Origin: Oenanthe sinensis
Taxonomy: Eukaryota > Streptophyta > Magnoliopsida > Apiales > Apiaceae
Direction of reading: 5' to 3'
DNA: 64,000 bases
Assembly: GCA_028671895.1 (NCBI GenBank)
Contig: CM053813.1
Location: 39,031,501-39,095,500 of the forward strand
Shown here: in pieces, positions 35,831 to 48,587 of the stretch
Layout of the letters: every line of letters begins with the position of its first letter
How positions within the stretch are numbered: position 1 is the stretch's first letter
Program-made: the position numbers and the translations under genes
Notes under the pieces: model-generated
What the model was told of the DNA's origin: nothing
What the model saw: the letters and a program-made list of their open reading frames with translations, nothing else
Database searches by the model: none

Positions 35831-37973
35831 CAATATCTTTCTTTATGAGCCCGAGCATACATATAGTCTCATGAATCACTACAAGAAAATAAGGCTAAAT
35901 ACGACCGATCATTTTTTACTGACCTTAAATTCGACCGACAACGGTCGTATTAATGGTCAACAAAAAAAAGTCAAAGGCCATACCTAAATTTGAACGACGT
36001 CGGACATATTTACTGATGGTCAAAAATTACTTGTCAAATTTATTTTTAATTTCGACAGAATGTATTTTTCCCGGTCGAATATTCACCCGCCAGAAAATGA
36101 AAACTTTTCCCGCTCAATCCAAAACCTAATTTCGACTAATGTTAGTCGGATTTAAAAGTGGTCGAATTTAGTATTTAGGCAGGAATATTTGCGGCTCATT
36201 TTCTAAAGTTATGCCTATATAAATTTGACTAGATTTGGTGGAAACCTTTAATTCGACCGATATCAGTTGAATTTATAATTTGCTTTTGGTCATTTTTATA
36301 AATATGTCCAGTTTCGGTCGAATTTGTAAAAACATTTGAGATCAGTCATATTGAATCATTCATATCGATTGCATAAATACGACTGGGGCCGGTCGAATTT
36401 ACCCTTGTCAAAATAGAAAGCATAATGTCTCTTTGCTTGACTTCTGCCGCTCACAACATCTTTGCCTCTTTTTTGCTTCTTATTGAACAATTTTCCACCA
36501 TTTTTATTTTCTCCTCCTAATTTTCTTTCATGAGGTCATCTTGAATCATGAAGTAAGTATAATCTCTTTAATTTTAATAAGCTGAATTTAATCTCTTTAT
36601 TTTATTTAGTATTTTTATAGCAATATTGTTAATTTATACTCATGTGTAAATAAATATTGATGCTTATAGTTTGTTGATAAAATTAACTTGATTATTAGTT
36701 GTTATTGATAGTTGTAGTTTGTTGATAAAATTAACTTGATTATTAGTCGTTAATAGTTATGTAAGCTATGCTAATACAATAATTTGTAAAATATGTAATT
36801 TTTTGATAAATGTTTTGAATTATTAGTTGTGAATAATAATATTTATGATTTTCTTTTATGTTTATATATAATTTCTTTTGGCTTATACCTGTGTGTATTT
36901 ATTTTGGTAGATGGTATTTCATCGTAGTTGGATAAGTCTTAGCAGGTATGATGAGTCAAAATATTTATCTTAAGAATACAAAGTTGGGGTGGATAGTTTC
37001 CTTAAATTTATTTCCTTATATGTTCATGTGTTCATGTTTTAGGGTTTTAATGAATTTTATATGTTCATATTTAGGGTTTTAATTATTCTTGGTTATAATG
37101 TTCAAGCTCTTTAATGATAATGGGTTGTAATAGGCTCTAAAAAAACTTTATATGTTCTGATTTTAGTATGTACATAGAGTTTTAGGGTCTTAATTAAGAC
37201 TATATGTTTTGATATTTTGGGTTTGCAATGGGTTGTAATAATTCACAATGAGTTGTAATGGATTTGCATAGCCATATATTTTCATGCACGTGTTAATCGT
37301 TTATGAGTTTTTGCTTTATTTTACTTCCTTTATTTGTTTATGTTTCATTATAGCATAAACAAATAAATGATAGTGCACTTTATTTGCTATATACACTTGA
37401 AAATATTCTTGATTTTGCTTGCATTTGTGTACATCTAATTTTAATATATGGGTCATCGGTTAATTTTACTTGCTTGAATGGTTTAGTGTTGAAATTGAAG
37501 TTAATGGTTTAGTGTTTACATTTGAAATTGATGTTGATTGGTGAATGGATTGAATTAAGGGTGGAAATGCATTTTAATAGTAGTGTTATTAACAAAATGC
37601 ATTTTTCATTAGGGTAGATGGTACAATTGTCAATGTGTTTACAATTGTGTATTAAATTTTTATGACATGTGTGTTTTAGAGTTTTAAAGAATTGTTATGT
37701 CCTTTGTTTCACTTTCTTTTGAGTAGAATGTCATAATCGATTTTTCAACCAATACGGTAATTTTTCAACTCGATATATACTCGATATACTTGTTTTGCTC
37801 TATATATATACTTGTTTTGCTCTATATATATACTCTATATGCTAATATATTCATGTTTTAGGGGTTTAATGAACTTTATATGTTTTTCAATAATACACTA
37901 ACCTATAATTTTTTGATTTATATTTAGAGGATCATTTGGTGGATCATTATTCTTGGTATCATTATTGTGGCCA

Positions 37974-38335
37974 TGATGGCTAAGAAAGGGAAGGGCAAAG
38001 AAACTGATAAGGGCAATGGTAAGAAGATGGAAAAGAGTAAGAGGAAGGGTAAGGCAAAGGAGAGCGGAAAGAGCAAAGACAAGGGTAAGGAGAAGGAGAT
38101 TGCGAAGGGCAAAGGAGGTAAGGGGAAGGGAAAGCAACCGGTGGAGAGTACTCTGGGATTGCTTGATGAGTCTACCGAATCGGATACCGATTTGGATCAA
38201 AATACGAAAGACATGGAGGCCTGTGGTGCAAAAAGGCGTGTAAGGAGACCGCACACGCATTCATCCGGAAAGTTTAGATATAAGATTTCAAGTAGAACAA
38301 AATGCATAAATATCTCTGATGGACAGTAAGTCTAT
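37974..38335 (+). pseudogene. Lys/Gly-rich exon of the CACTA transposase gene
   Basis: A frame starting MAKKGKGKETDKGNGKKMEK is a highly charged, repetitive KGK-type region. It is followed by CGAKRRVRRPHTHSSGK and ends at a GTAAGT donor (38329-38334 region). The next exon of the CACTA gene lies beyond the nested copia at about 44030. The lysine-rich part is low complexity and would be disordered. It belongs to a dead or dying transposon and is not a host gene. Confidence 0.5.
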
Positions 38336-38436
38336 TTATATTGTCTTTTTAATTTGTTTAATTGTGTGTTAGCATATTTATTTACGTAGATTACATTTAG
38401 TATAATCGAATTTTTCTTTTTTAGTTTGTCATTTTG

Positions 38437-39166
38437 TGTTAGTATTTTTCCAATTACACAAGTAGAAGGGGTTGAATACTTGTGTGCTCTTTTTATCTAA
38501 TTAAAATCAACTCACTATAGATTAAAATCAACTCACTATAGATTAAAGTTTTTAATTAAGAACAAAGATCAAACATAAAGATATGAATAAATACTATTTG
38601 TATTATTGATGTATGATTGCAAACTCTCATTGGGTGTACACAAACCCTAGCAGCTTCTCTGTATTTCTCACAGCAACTCTCTCTATCTCTATGCTCTTAA
38701 AACTTAGACTACTACAATAGGTTACATAGAGTGTTTACATATAGAGTTGTTTATCAACTAATAACATAAAATCAAATTATAATAGGAATATAATTCCTAA
38801 TTATTAGCTAATAGTTTCCTTCTGTAATTTCCCTTCCTTTACATAACATATCTGCAATATATTTGCATTTATCATCAAAGACTTTCCATTACTGTGATCA
38901 TTTCCAAATTTAGCTTTAGCTTTATAGACTCAGATGATCTTCACACTATGATAGACTATAAATTCTGATAGTCTATAGACTCTGATTAAACTCCAGACTC
39001 TGATTTTATTTCTTCAGGAAATCTTTTTAAGTACAAATACTCTTGATACCTGTACATGAACTAACTAGACTCTGATTTACATTTACTTTGATCAGAGACT
39101 AGAAAGACTTATTCAATTTCATACATATTTATGTTAAACTATGTTATAGTATTTTGTACATCATCA
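38437..39166 (-). repeat. 3' LTR of the nested copia
   Basis: Homologous to 43265-43991, with a partial internal duplication near 38505-38545 (AATCAACTCACTATAGATTAAA twice). Its inner edge coincides with the internal deletion. Confidence 0.8.
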
Positions 39167-39599
39167 CATGAATATATTCATGCATTCATTTTGAATGGAT
39201 TTTATTATTTTCACACCACTCTCAAGATCACCAAGTATCAAATCAGGAGTGTGATTGCCCAATTTTTAGGTGGTGAAAAATTGGTTCTGAAACTTGTAGG
39301 TCCCCCTAAATCATTGGCAGCTTCAATTTGTGAATGGAATTTAAATGAAGAGGCTCCAACTGAGTTGTATGACCCTGTAAAAGATTCATAGTTGCCTGAT
39401 CTAGACCCTGATGAGTTAGACTCTGAAGAATTTAATTTTGTTTGTCTAGACTCTATCTGGCTAGACCCTAAAATGTTAGACTCTGAGTTGATTGGAGTTG
39501 AATTTTTTGGCTCCCCCTTCGAATGTGCAGGTTCTTGTGTTGATTCGGGAGTGATTTGAGACTCTTCATCCCCTTCATCTTCATCTATCTCAGAACTTT

Positions 39600-40250
39600 T
39601 GAAGTTTCAAATTCCTACGTTGTAGACTCTAGTTCATCCTGCAGACCTTTAATCTTTTTGTCATCAAATGTAACATGAATAGATTTTATAACAATTCTGG
39701 TTCTAAGATTGAAGACTTTGAATGTCTTTGTATTTGGTGCATATCCAAGGAATATGGCTTTGTCAGCCTTTGTTTCAATTTTTTTTATATTTTCAGGATG
39801 TATTTTAAGTACAAAGCACTTGTACCCAAATATGTGAAAGTATTTTACACTTGGCTTCTTGTTCTTCACCATTTCATAGGGAATCTTTCCATGCATATTT
39901 ATCAAGGTACAATTTTGAGTGAAACATGTTGTATTGACTGCCTCAGCCCATAAATATATTGGCAGTTTAGACTCTGCCGACATTGTCCTGGCTGCCTTAA
40001 TAAGTGCTCTATTCTTTCTCTCCACAACTCCATTTGTTGAGTAATTCCCTTTGATGCACAGTATTCCTCCATGATTGCATTCTTGAATTCCATACCATTG
40101 TCACTCCTTAGTATTCTTACAGTCTTCTTTGATTTAGTTTCCAGAAAACTGACATGGTCTATTATGTGTTGTGAAGCTTCATCCTTTGAGTGTAAGAAGA
40201 AAACCCATGTGAATCTTGTAAAATCGTCTACAATGATAAATCATATTTCT
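39600..40250 (-). pseudogene. copia integrase C-terminal half
   Basis: A minus-strand frame of 136 residues (40025-39615) shows MERKNRALIKAARTMSAESK, the WAEAVNTTCFTQNC block, KPSVKYFHIFGYKCFVL and KADKAIFLGYAPNTKTFKVF, all standard for Ty1/copia integrase. The catalytic upstream part is broken by shifts at 40026-40800. It is followed by a Ser/Glu-rich spacer and then by the truncated element end. Confidence 0.85.
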
Positions 40251-41699
40251 TTTTGTTAATTGACATCACATTTACTAGACCAAATAAATCAAAATGTAAT
40301 AGAAAAAAGGTTCAGAAATGGTGTTTATTATTTTACTCTTGAATGATGTTTTCCTTTGTTTTCCAAGTTGACATGCTTCACAAAGTCCATCTTGAACAAA
40401 ATCAACATGTGGCAATCCTCTTACAAGACATTGTTTCACAAACTTATTGAGTATTTTGAAGTTGATATATGATAATTTCTTATGCCATTTCCAGAATTCT
40501 TCAGTTGAGGCCTTGCTATAAAGACATGTGATTTTAATGTGAGTGCAATCCTACAAGATGGCTTCATATATGTTACCATGTCTATACCCTTTGAAAACTA
40601 AAATGCCTGTTTCTTTTTGAGTCACAAGACATTCTTGGTTGTCAAAGCTAGTATTTTAACCTTTATCTCCAAGTTGACTAATACTGATTAAGTTGTGTTG
40701 CAAGCCATCGATTAGAGCTACTTCTTCAATGATGACATTTTCAAGTATAATCTTGTCATATCCTAGTATTTTTCCTTATTCCAGTCTCCAAAGGATACTT
40801 CTGGACCGATCATCTGCACAAAGTCAGTAAACAGAGATTTCTTTCCAGTTATGTGTCCTGAGCCATTCACTGTCCAGGACTAGGTATATTTTCCTTGCCC
40901 TTATTCCCTGCATACAAATGGCAACTAATTAGATGTTTTGAAAACCCAAATAGTTTTGGATCTCTTCTTACTAACATCAGTTGAAAAAAGTTTAGAAATT
41001 TTTATTTTGGATTTACATATTTCCCTTGTTGCCTTAGACTCTGGTGGAGTCTTAACAGTGCCATACCAACTTTTATTAATAGAAGATTTTAGCTCATAAA
41101 AATTGTAATACAAATCATGTAGTCCTTATACATATAAATAGAGTGAAATATAGTACCACAATGATAACAGGGTTTCTGAGGAATGTAGTGACTAGTCAGA
41201 GTCTGAGGGGATTTAGACTCTGATTTCTTTTCAATTTTTATTCTACAATCTAGAGCAAGATGGTTGTGGTTTCCACATCTGTAGAATTTCTTTCTAGGAG
41301 CATTAAAATCTTTTTGATAGTTGTTGTCTTTGTTAATGCCTTCTTTGCCATTCATATTCATCCTAGCTTTGCCAAACTCTGGTAAATTTTCTAGCCTTTC
41401 TTTTAACTTGGACTTTAATAAGAAACCTATATTTATATTTTTCTTAGATTTCTTTTCTCCTGATTCATTTATCTTATTGTCAATAGTAGGGGGATTATTG
41501 ATAGATAAGTTTGTGGTTCCTTTAGGTAGCTTAGTCTTAACTTCAGAAGTCACAAACTTAACAGGAGTGATGATACTCTTATCCTTAGTCCTATTGACTT
41601 GGCTAGCTTCTTCATTGTTATCATTATCAATAATAGGTCTTTTGCCTTGACTTTTGTCATAGTCTAGACCAGCAATTTGACACATATTTTGATTGTTGA

Positions 41700-43233
41700 G
41701 AATTTTCTGAACTTTTCTTCCAGATTATATTCATACTTTGAACATAATCCTTTCCTCTTCTAGTTCTTTTATAACATAATCATAGTCCTTTAAGATTTCA
41801 GCATGTTTGTGTTTATACTTCTCAGAATCCTTTTTATATTCTTCCATAAGAACTAATTCACACTCTAAGTGGTTATTCCTACTTGTTAAGATTAGGTTTT
41901 TTTCTGTTAACCTATAATTGTCATTTGTGAGTGATCTAAAATTAGTCATTAACTTTCTAACTTCACTTTGAACAATCTTTATACTATTAGAGTCTAAATT
42001 AAGAAAGATTCAGTAGAAAAGATTGATACCTTAGATTTAGGAGATGAGGGTTCTTTGGGAGATTTTGGCTTTTCTGAGGAGACAACCATCAATGCTAGAT
42101 TTTCATAATCTATTTAATCCTTTGAGCTTGAATCTGCCCAATCATTTCCTGTTGAGATGAATTTCTTTCTTTTGCCTTGATTTTTAATTTTTCTACACTC
42201 ATTCGCAAAATGCTTCAGTATTCCATAGTTTAAGCACTTGACTTTTGCCTTGTCAAGCTTGATTATGGTGTTCTTTCTTTTCTCAACCTTGTTATCATCC
42301 TTTCTGAATGTTGGCTTCTTGCTAAATTTTCCATTTCTTTTGTTAAATTTCATTCTTTTGAAATTCTTAGAAAACATAGTCATCATTTGACTCAAATCAA
42401 TCTCATCATCTGAATCAGAGTCTGTGTCAGCATACTCTGACTCAACGATAGTTTTGCCCTTTTTCTTTGATTCTAGTTTCTTAAGGATCCTCCTATTATT
42501 ATTTCTTAGACTCCATTAAGAGTGTCACGGATTTTACTTTTTCAGATTTCTTGTTCTTTTTATGTTGCATCTCTAAATCATATATCTTGAGTCTGTCATA
42601 CAATTCTTCTAGAGTTATTTCATCCAAATCTCTAACTTCCCTTATAGCAGTTTTTTTGTTGTCCCACTCTTCAGGAAGGGCTCTCAGAAACTTGGTATTT
42701 TTATCTTCGAATTCATATACTTTACCAAGTATAGCAATCTCATTCAGGAGTTTGATAAACCTATCATACATCTCAGTGATGGTATCTCCAGCTTTTGCTT
42801 CAAAATACTCATACTCCTGAATTAGCAGAGGACTTGCATTTTTCTTGACATCATTAGTTCCTTCACAGTGCACTTCAAGTTTTGTCCACAGCTCTTTAGC
42901 TGTTTTGCATGATATAACACAGTTTGTGAGAACATAGTCCAAACTTTTAAAGAGGATGTTCTTGACTTTTGCCTCCTTGAGGACATTCTCCTTGTCCTCC
43001 TTTGATCACTCAGCCTTTGGTTTGTCAACAAAATGCTCGCCAATGATTTTTCCTTCAACAGTGGTTTGAGGAAAAAGTCTTGAGGGTACATAAGGTCCAT
43101 CATGAATCATGTCAAGATAGTCAGGGTTTGTAGCCTTCAGATGGTGCAGCATCTTAACCTTCCAGTGGGTGTACTCATTCCATTTGAGCATAGGAATCTT
43201 AGAATTGTCATCTTTGTTTCTAGACATCTTCAA
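41700..43233 (-). pseudogene. copia gag with UBN2 domain and degenerate knuckle
   Basis: Starts MKMSRNKDDNSKIPMLKWNE at 43233. After a frame break it continues as the UBN2 block (ITEMYDRFIKLLNEIAILGK, ALPEEWDNKKTAIREV) at 42942-42499. A knuckle-like CLNYGILKHFANEC near 42220 has its second Cys replaced by Tyr. Further minus-strand frames at 41949-41731 and 41685-41089 carry a coiled-coil stretch and knuckle-like FYRCGNHNHLALDC and CYHCGTIFH motifs. Confidence 0.8.
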
Positions 43234-43264
43234 TCAATTTTAAACATTAGGCTATGATACCAAT

Positions 43265-43991
43265 TATTTTCCCAGTTACACAAGTAGAAGGGGAGGTTGA
43301 ATACTTGTGCGTTCTTATTGCCTGAATAAAATCAACTCACTATAGATTAAAGCTTTTAATTAAGAACAAAGATCAAACACAAAGATATGAATAAATACTA
43401 GTTGTATTATTGATGTATGAATACAAACTCTCCTAAAGTGTACACAAACCCTAGCATCTTCTCTGTGTTTCTCATAGAAAATCTCCCTATCTCTACGCTC
43501 TTAAAAACTTCAATGACTACAATAGGTTACATAGAGTGTTTATATAGAGAGTTGTCTATCAACTAATAACAGAAAATCAAATTATAATAGGAATAGAATT
43601 CTCATTCATTTCCATAGCATATCTGTAATATATTTGCCTTTATCATCAAAGACTTTCTATTACTGTGATCATCTTCCAAATTCAGCTTCAGCTTTATAGA
43701 CTCTGAAAGTCTTCAAACTCTAATGATCTTCAGACTCTGATAGGCTATAGACTCTGATAGTCTATAGACTCTGATTGAACTCCAGACCCTGATTTCCATC
43801 CAGACTCTGGTTTTATTTCTTCAGAAAATCTTCTAAGTATAAATACTCTTGATACATATATAGGGACTAACTAGACTCTAATTTACATTTACTTTAAACA
43901 GAGACTAGAAAGACTTATTCTATTATAAATATATCAATGTTAGACTCTGTTATAGTATTTTATACATCACCACATGAATATATTCCTAACA
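43265..43991 (-). repeat. 5' LTR of the nested copia
   Basis: Pairs with 38437-39166; both share CACAAGTAGAAGGGG and AATCAACTCACTATAGATTAAA. The element-inner end lacks the CTAACA hexamer present at the outer end of the other LTR. Confidence 0.8.
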
Positions 43992-45412
43992 TTTGTTATG
44001 TTTGTTAATAATTGTCAATGTATCTTACATGTATGTAGTATTGAGAATAATGAAGCTAAAAAGACTTTGCTAGCGATGATTCGGGAAAGGTGGCCCATTA
44101 GCCAATACACCTTCAGTGATATTGATTATCATAATCCCGAATGGTTAGGTGAACGGGTTAATGAGTTTAAGGTAAGTGATAATTAATTAGTTTTCAATTT
44201 TTTAACTATATGACTTTATGTTTTTTTCTCGACCGTTCTTGATTGAGTTTATTTTGTAGCAATATTATAAGTAAGAAAAAGGACAAGGCCGGTCGAAAGC
44301 AACGGCTATAATTGAACAACATATTAAGAACACGTGCAAGAGAACGATGAATGAAATTAAAAAGAAGGTTGACCTCTGATCAAAGGAGAGAGGAGTTGAC
44401 AAAAAAACATTAAGACCCGGCTATTGGTCCACAAAATTTTGGGATGATCTTTTGAAGTATTGGGAGAGTGAAGGGCACGTTCATAGGTCTAAGGTTGCAT
44501 CCGACAACCGCCAAAAATTAGAAAGGTTACATAGTACTGAAGCTCGATCTTTGAATAATGTTGAAGAGGTATGTTTTTTAAGTAAATATATATATATATA
44601 ACACACACACACACATATTTTAACTTAAAATGCTAATTTTAGTTAATCTTTTTTTGAAAGAAAATGAGAAAGAAGTCTCGAAAAACTCTGAGTCGCCTTG
44701 AGGTGTGGAATAAAACTCATACGAGGGTTGGCGATGTACATTGCGGTACTCCTTTATCTAATCTTTCTATTCTTTTATTTGTTTCGAGTATATATATACA
44801 TATGTGTGTGTGTGTGTGTATGTATATATACTGTTGAGGACCCTAGAACAAGCTTCCGACGAGCAGGACCCTTGAGCGTCATTGTTCATCCTTCAAATCT
44901 GGAGGTCTCAATTCACGCTTCGGTTCCCCCACTTCAGGTAATTCCACCCCTCAGTACTACTTTTGTTGCTCTTCCCTCATTGTAGGTCTCAACAACGGTG
45001 GTGCCCAATCCACGTTATGGAATTCCACCAAATTATGAGCCCCCATATGAGCAAGGACTTTTGACCCAATACAGCTCACGCCGTAGAAACTGAGATTTCT
45101 CAGGCGCCTACTCCACCGATGATGAATCATCGAACGAATACGTTAACCCCGGAGAAGGCGACCTAGCAAGAAGCCCCTTTGAGGGAGGAGTACCCAGCCC
45201 TGAGGGACTCAAAGTACTAACTCTGCATCCCATCAAGAGAGGATACGAGCTCATAAAGCTGAAGCTCAACGACTGAGGAAGGACCTGGATAGGGCGTTAA
45301 CAAGGCGTTCGCGCCCGAGAGCCGAGGGGGCTAGAGGATCGACAAATAATACATCTGTGATAGACCTTGATGAGACTCCAACAAGAAGACAGGTATGGTC
45401 GATTCATGTTAG

Positions 45413-46956
45413 TGAAGGGTTTCGAGGCACAAACGCAGCGGAATAAACGCGAAAAATAAATCAAAATAGCGAAACCATCTGCAGGATCCATGCGAAAATA
45501 AAAGATTTAATTCGGAGATAAATAATAAATACATTTAGAAGCTTTAACAGTTCATTAATGGAAGATTAATGGAGGTCCAAAGCTTGTTTAATCACTACGT
45601 ATCCCGCTCTCGCGATCTACGCTCTACGGTATCCACACGAACACTTTTCATGAAAGATTGATGTGTACTAGTACCCGAAAACTTCTTCTCTCTCTATCTT
45701 CCTCCTCTCTCAGAACGGCTAGGGTTTTAGTAAAATAGGTCTCATTTATTAAATTAGCCCATAAAGAGATTATATAGAGAGAGGAATAAGTTTCCTAATT
45801 ATAATCCAATTATAATTAATATTAATCCAAAATTCTAAATTATTTAATTAAGTCTCACTTAATTAATTAAATTTTAATTTTAGAATTAGTTTAAATAATT
45901 CATTTATTCTATTTATATAATTAATTAAGTCATACTTAATTAATATCATAAATAAAACAAATTACTTATTTAATTTAAATTCACAATTTAAATTATTTTT
46001 CCTTCAAGTATTATTTGTGTGTGACCCTGTAGGTTATTATTACGTTGGCAATAATTTTAATATCTAATTAAAATTGTAAACAATGTGCGGCATCTAGTAA
46101 TACATCATTGCTACCCAAGTAAAAATAATAAATCGGTGATTCGATTAAGCCTTTCGTGAATAATGTTCCATGTAATATAATCCCTTTAATCTTGATATTA
46201 TAGATTAAACTCAAGGCATGTCTCGTGTCATCCTCTTCATAATTTAATCTTTATTTTCTTGATCGATGAGTAGACTATTAATATCAAATCAACATTTGAG
46301 CACGACCGTACATTTCATAGTCTCACTCAAATAAGAGGCTAATAATATCACTCCTAAAATTAGGAGGATTAAATCACATCTAGATCATTCATATTTCTCA
46401 TACGATTCATAATATACCCAATGTCCACTTTTATCATCACCCGGTCAAAGGTAACTTTTAATGTAATCAAAGTATATTAATTCTCGTATAGAAATATAAT
46501 AATTTCAGGTCTAAGGATCATTACACCATTATCACAGTGAGAATTACTTATGACACTTATTTAACATGTAGAATCTCACGGTGGGTCATTCCAGTGCCAT
46601 GCATTGAGACATTCACTTATGTTCTTGACTTTGGTATCACCATACCTATGACCAATGAGATGTGGTCATCTGTCAAGAAACATACTAGTCTTTATGCGTT
46701 ATTATTATCCTTAAATAATAATACTCGACTAGGGAATTTTATGAATAAGATACTATTCATATAATCTCATTTTTAAGTCACATACTTAAAGATATATAAT
46801 ACGTATCAAAATTCCAAGGACATTTATTATGCTTTCAATTTATTACACAGTAAATAAAATATAATAAATAAATAATAATCAATAAAATATAATCCTTAAT
46901 AATAAATATTTTCCTTAAAATATAAAAGTATTGTCTCTAGAGCACAATTACTAACA
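45413..46956 (-). mobile_element. Solo copia LTR (1544 bp) with GTTAG target duplication
   Basis: The termini on the plus strand are TGAAGGG...CTAACA (TG...CA), flanked by GTTAG at 45408-45412 and again at 46957-46961. Removing it and one GTTAG restores the gypsy gag frame (WSIHVRTNPHDLLPLEDF). The minus-strand start (TGTTAGTAATTGTGCTCTAG) is related to the LTR start at 14218, so it belongs to the same copia family as the remnant at 12105-14217. Confidence 0.9.
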
Positions 46957-48143
46957 GTTAGGACTAATCCCCATGACCTGTTACCACTTGAAGACTTTGA
47001 TGATCCAGTACATCCCTTTACGGAGGAGATTATGGATGAAAAAATCTCAAGAAAGTGGAAGATTCCTACAATCAAGGCCTATAATGGAACTGGAGACCCT
47101 CAAACCACTTTCTTACTTTCACTAATGCACTGTTGTTGCAGCCGGTAAATGACGCTATCAAGTGTAGGGCGTTCCCCCAAACTCTAAGTGGTATGGCTTA
47201 GAGATAGTTCAGCCATCTACCCCCTAACTCTGTTGAGTCATTTAAAGATTTGATCAGGGCCTTCATAGGTTAACTCATCAGTAGAAAAACTTATAAGAAG
47301 AACTCAGCATCATTGATGAATATGCATCAGGGAAAGAATGAGTCCCTGAGGATTATATGAACAGATTAACAAAAAAACCCTTGATGGTCTCTGATCTAGA
47401 CCAGAAGGTAGCTATGATAGCCCTATAGCAAGGGACCTCAGACAAGAATTTCAAGAGGTCTTTAGCTAAGAGGGATCCTGAAAGTATGAATGAGCTCTAG
47501 GAGAGAGCAGGAAAATATATTAAAGCTGAAGAGAGTATGAGGAGAGGCCAAGGGTTCCAAGGCTCTAATACATACTCTAAGAAACGAGCAAGTGACACCG
47601 AGTATACGGTCGATACCAAATATGCTAAAGTGATAATGTTGATGACTCCAAGAGGAAGGGTGGATCAAGGTTTACTGATTATGCAAGGCTAAATACAGCT
47701 AGGAGTAAAATATTGAAGGATATTGAGAAGGACAAGGACCTTCAATGGACAAAGCCACTAAGGATTGATCCTGATAAAAGAAACAAAAATGTGTATTGTC
47801 GGTTTCACAGAGATGTGTGACATGAAACTGATGTGTGACATGACCCCAAAGAGAGGAGCAACCAGCCCTGTGGGCCCGTGATCAATGTAATTTTAGGGGG
47901 GCCAACTGCTGCGGGTAACTCCCAAAATTCTAGAAAGTATTATGCCCGATAAGTGATGAGTATCATTGGAGAAGCTCCTAAGAGAGCAAGAACTGAGGTC
48001 TCATTGGCCTTTGATGATTCTGACTTGGAAGGGGTGAAGTTCCCCAATGATGACCCCTTGGTAATCACCCCTATCATAGGGAATTCACCCCTATCATAGG
48101 GAATTCACCTGTAAAAAGAGTCTTGGTAGACAACAGGTAGTTA

Positions 48144-48587
48144 ATGGACATCTTCTTTTATGATACTTTTACGAAAATAGGTTACAATGATTCACAAATG
48201 ACTCCTTCCAACATGTCCATCTATGATTTCAATGGAGTGGAATCTCAGATTGAAGGAATAATACAACTACCTATGACTATGGGTGAGGACCCTCGACAAT
48301 CAACACAGATGCGAAATTTTCTGGTTATTAAGACGAATACCACTTACAGTGCGATCCTTGGAATGACTGAGATGCATGTCTTCAAGGCTATAGCTTCTAC
48401 ATATCATTTGAAGCTAAAGTTCCCTACTAGGCATGGGGTAGGAGAAGAGAGAGGAGATCAAAGAATGGACAGAAGCTGTTATGTGGCTGCTCTAAAACCC
48501 GATGGCACCAGGGGTAGGTCCTCCTCATTGAAGACATGGATGTCCGAGACCAGGAGAAAAGGAGGGGGAAACCTGCAGAAGACCTAG
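48144..48587 (+). pseudogene. gypsy protease region
   Basis: A 147-codon frame continuing VKRVLVDNR then, past a stop, LMDIFFYDTFTKIGYNDSQM, IQLPMTMGEDPRQSTQMRNF and YSAILGMTEMHVFKAIAST. This is the retropepsin fold order of Ty3/gypsy (ILGR-type motif replaced by ILGM). The catalytic DSG is read as DNR, so it is inactive. Confidence 0.7.

Larger units (their letters stand above)
38437..43991 (-). mobile_element. Ty1/copia nested in CACTA intron, RT/RNase H deleted
   Basis: Minus orientation. The 5' LTR lies at 43991-43265 (starting TGTTAGGAATATATTC), with the primer site TGGTATCATAGC at 43262-43251. Gag runs from 43233 down to about 41700. A damaged protease lies near 40880, integrase spans about 40800-39600, and the post-integrase motif GNHTPDLILGD is near 39240. 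It then passes straight into the 3' LTR (39166-38437, outer end CTAACA). RT and RNase H are missing. The deletion joint lies at a GAATATATTCATG shared by the internal end and the LTR start. Outer flanks (TTTTG left, TTTGT right) give no clean target duplication. Confidence 0.85.
35877..44830 (+). mobile_element. CACTA (En/Spm) transposon, right end missing
   Basis: The left terminus is CACTACAAGAAAATAAGGC at 35877, followed by about 500 bp of subterminal AATTCGAC/CGGTCGTA-type repeats. Transposase-related exons follow. One starts at 36911 (HRSWISLSRYDESK, then a stop, then YKVGVDSFLKF), like the N-terminus of Tnp2-type proteins. A lysine/glycine-rich exon at 37974-38335 ends ISSRTKCINISDG. 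Others lie at about 44030-44171 (MIRERWPISQYTFSDIDYHN), 44260-44569 (DLLKYWESEGHVHRSKVAS) and 44660-44760. The last three resemble plant En/Spm-type transposases. A copia sits in the intron 38336-44030. The right terminus is lost where gypsy sequence begins. Confidence 0.7.

Noticed and set aside
41321..41650. 109-codon hydrophobic plus frame
   Set aside because: Antisense shadow of the copia gag knuckle region.
38430..43996. Target-site duplication of the nested copia
   Set aside because: TTTTG on the left and TTTGT on the right are offset, not identical; no clean duplication can be claimed.
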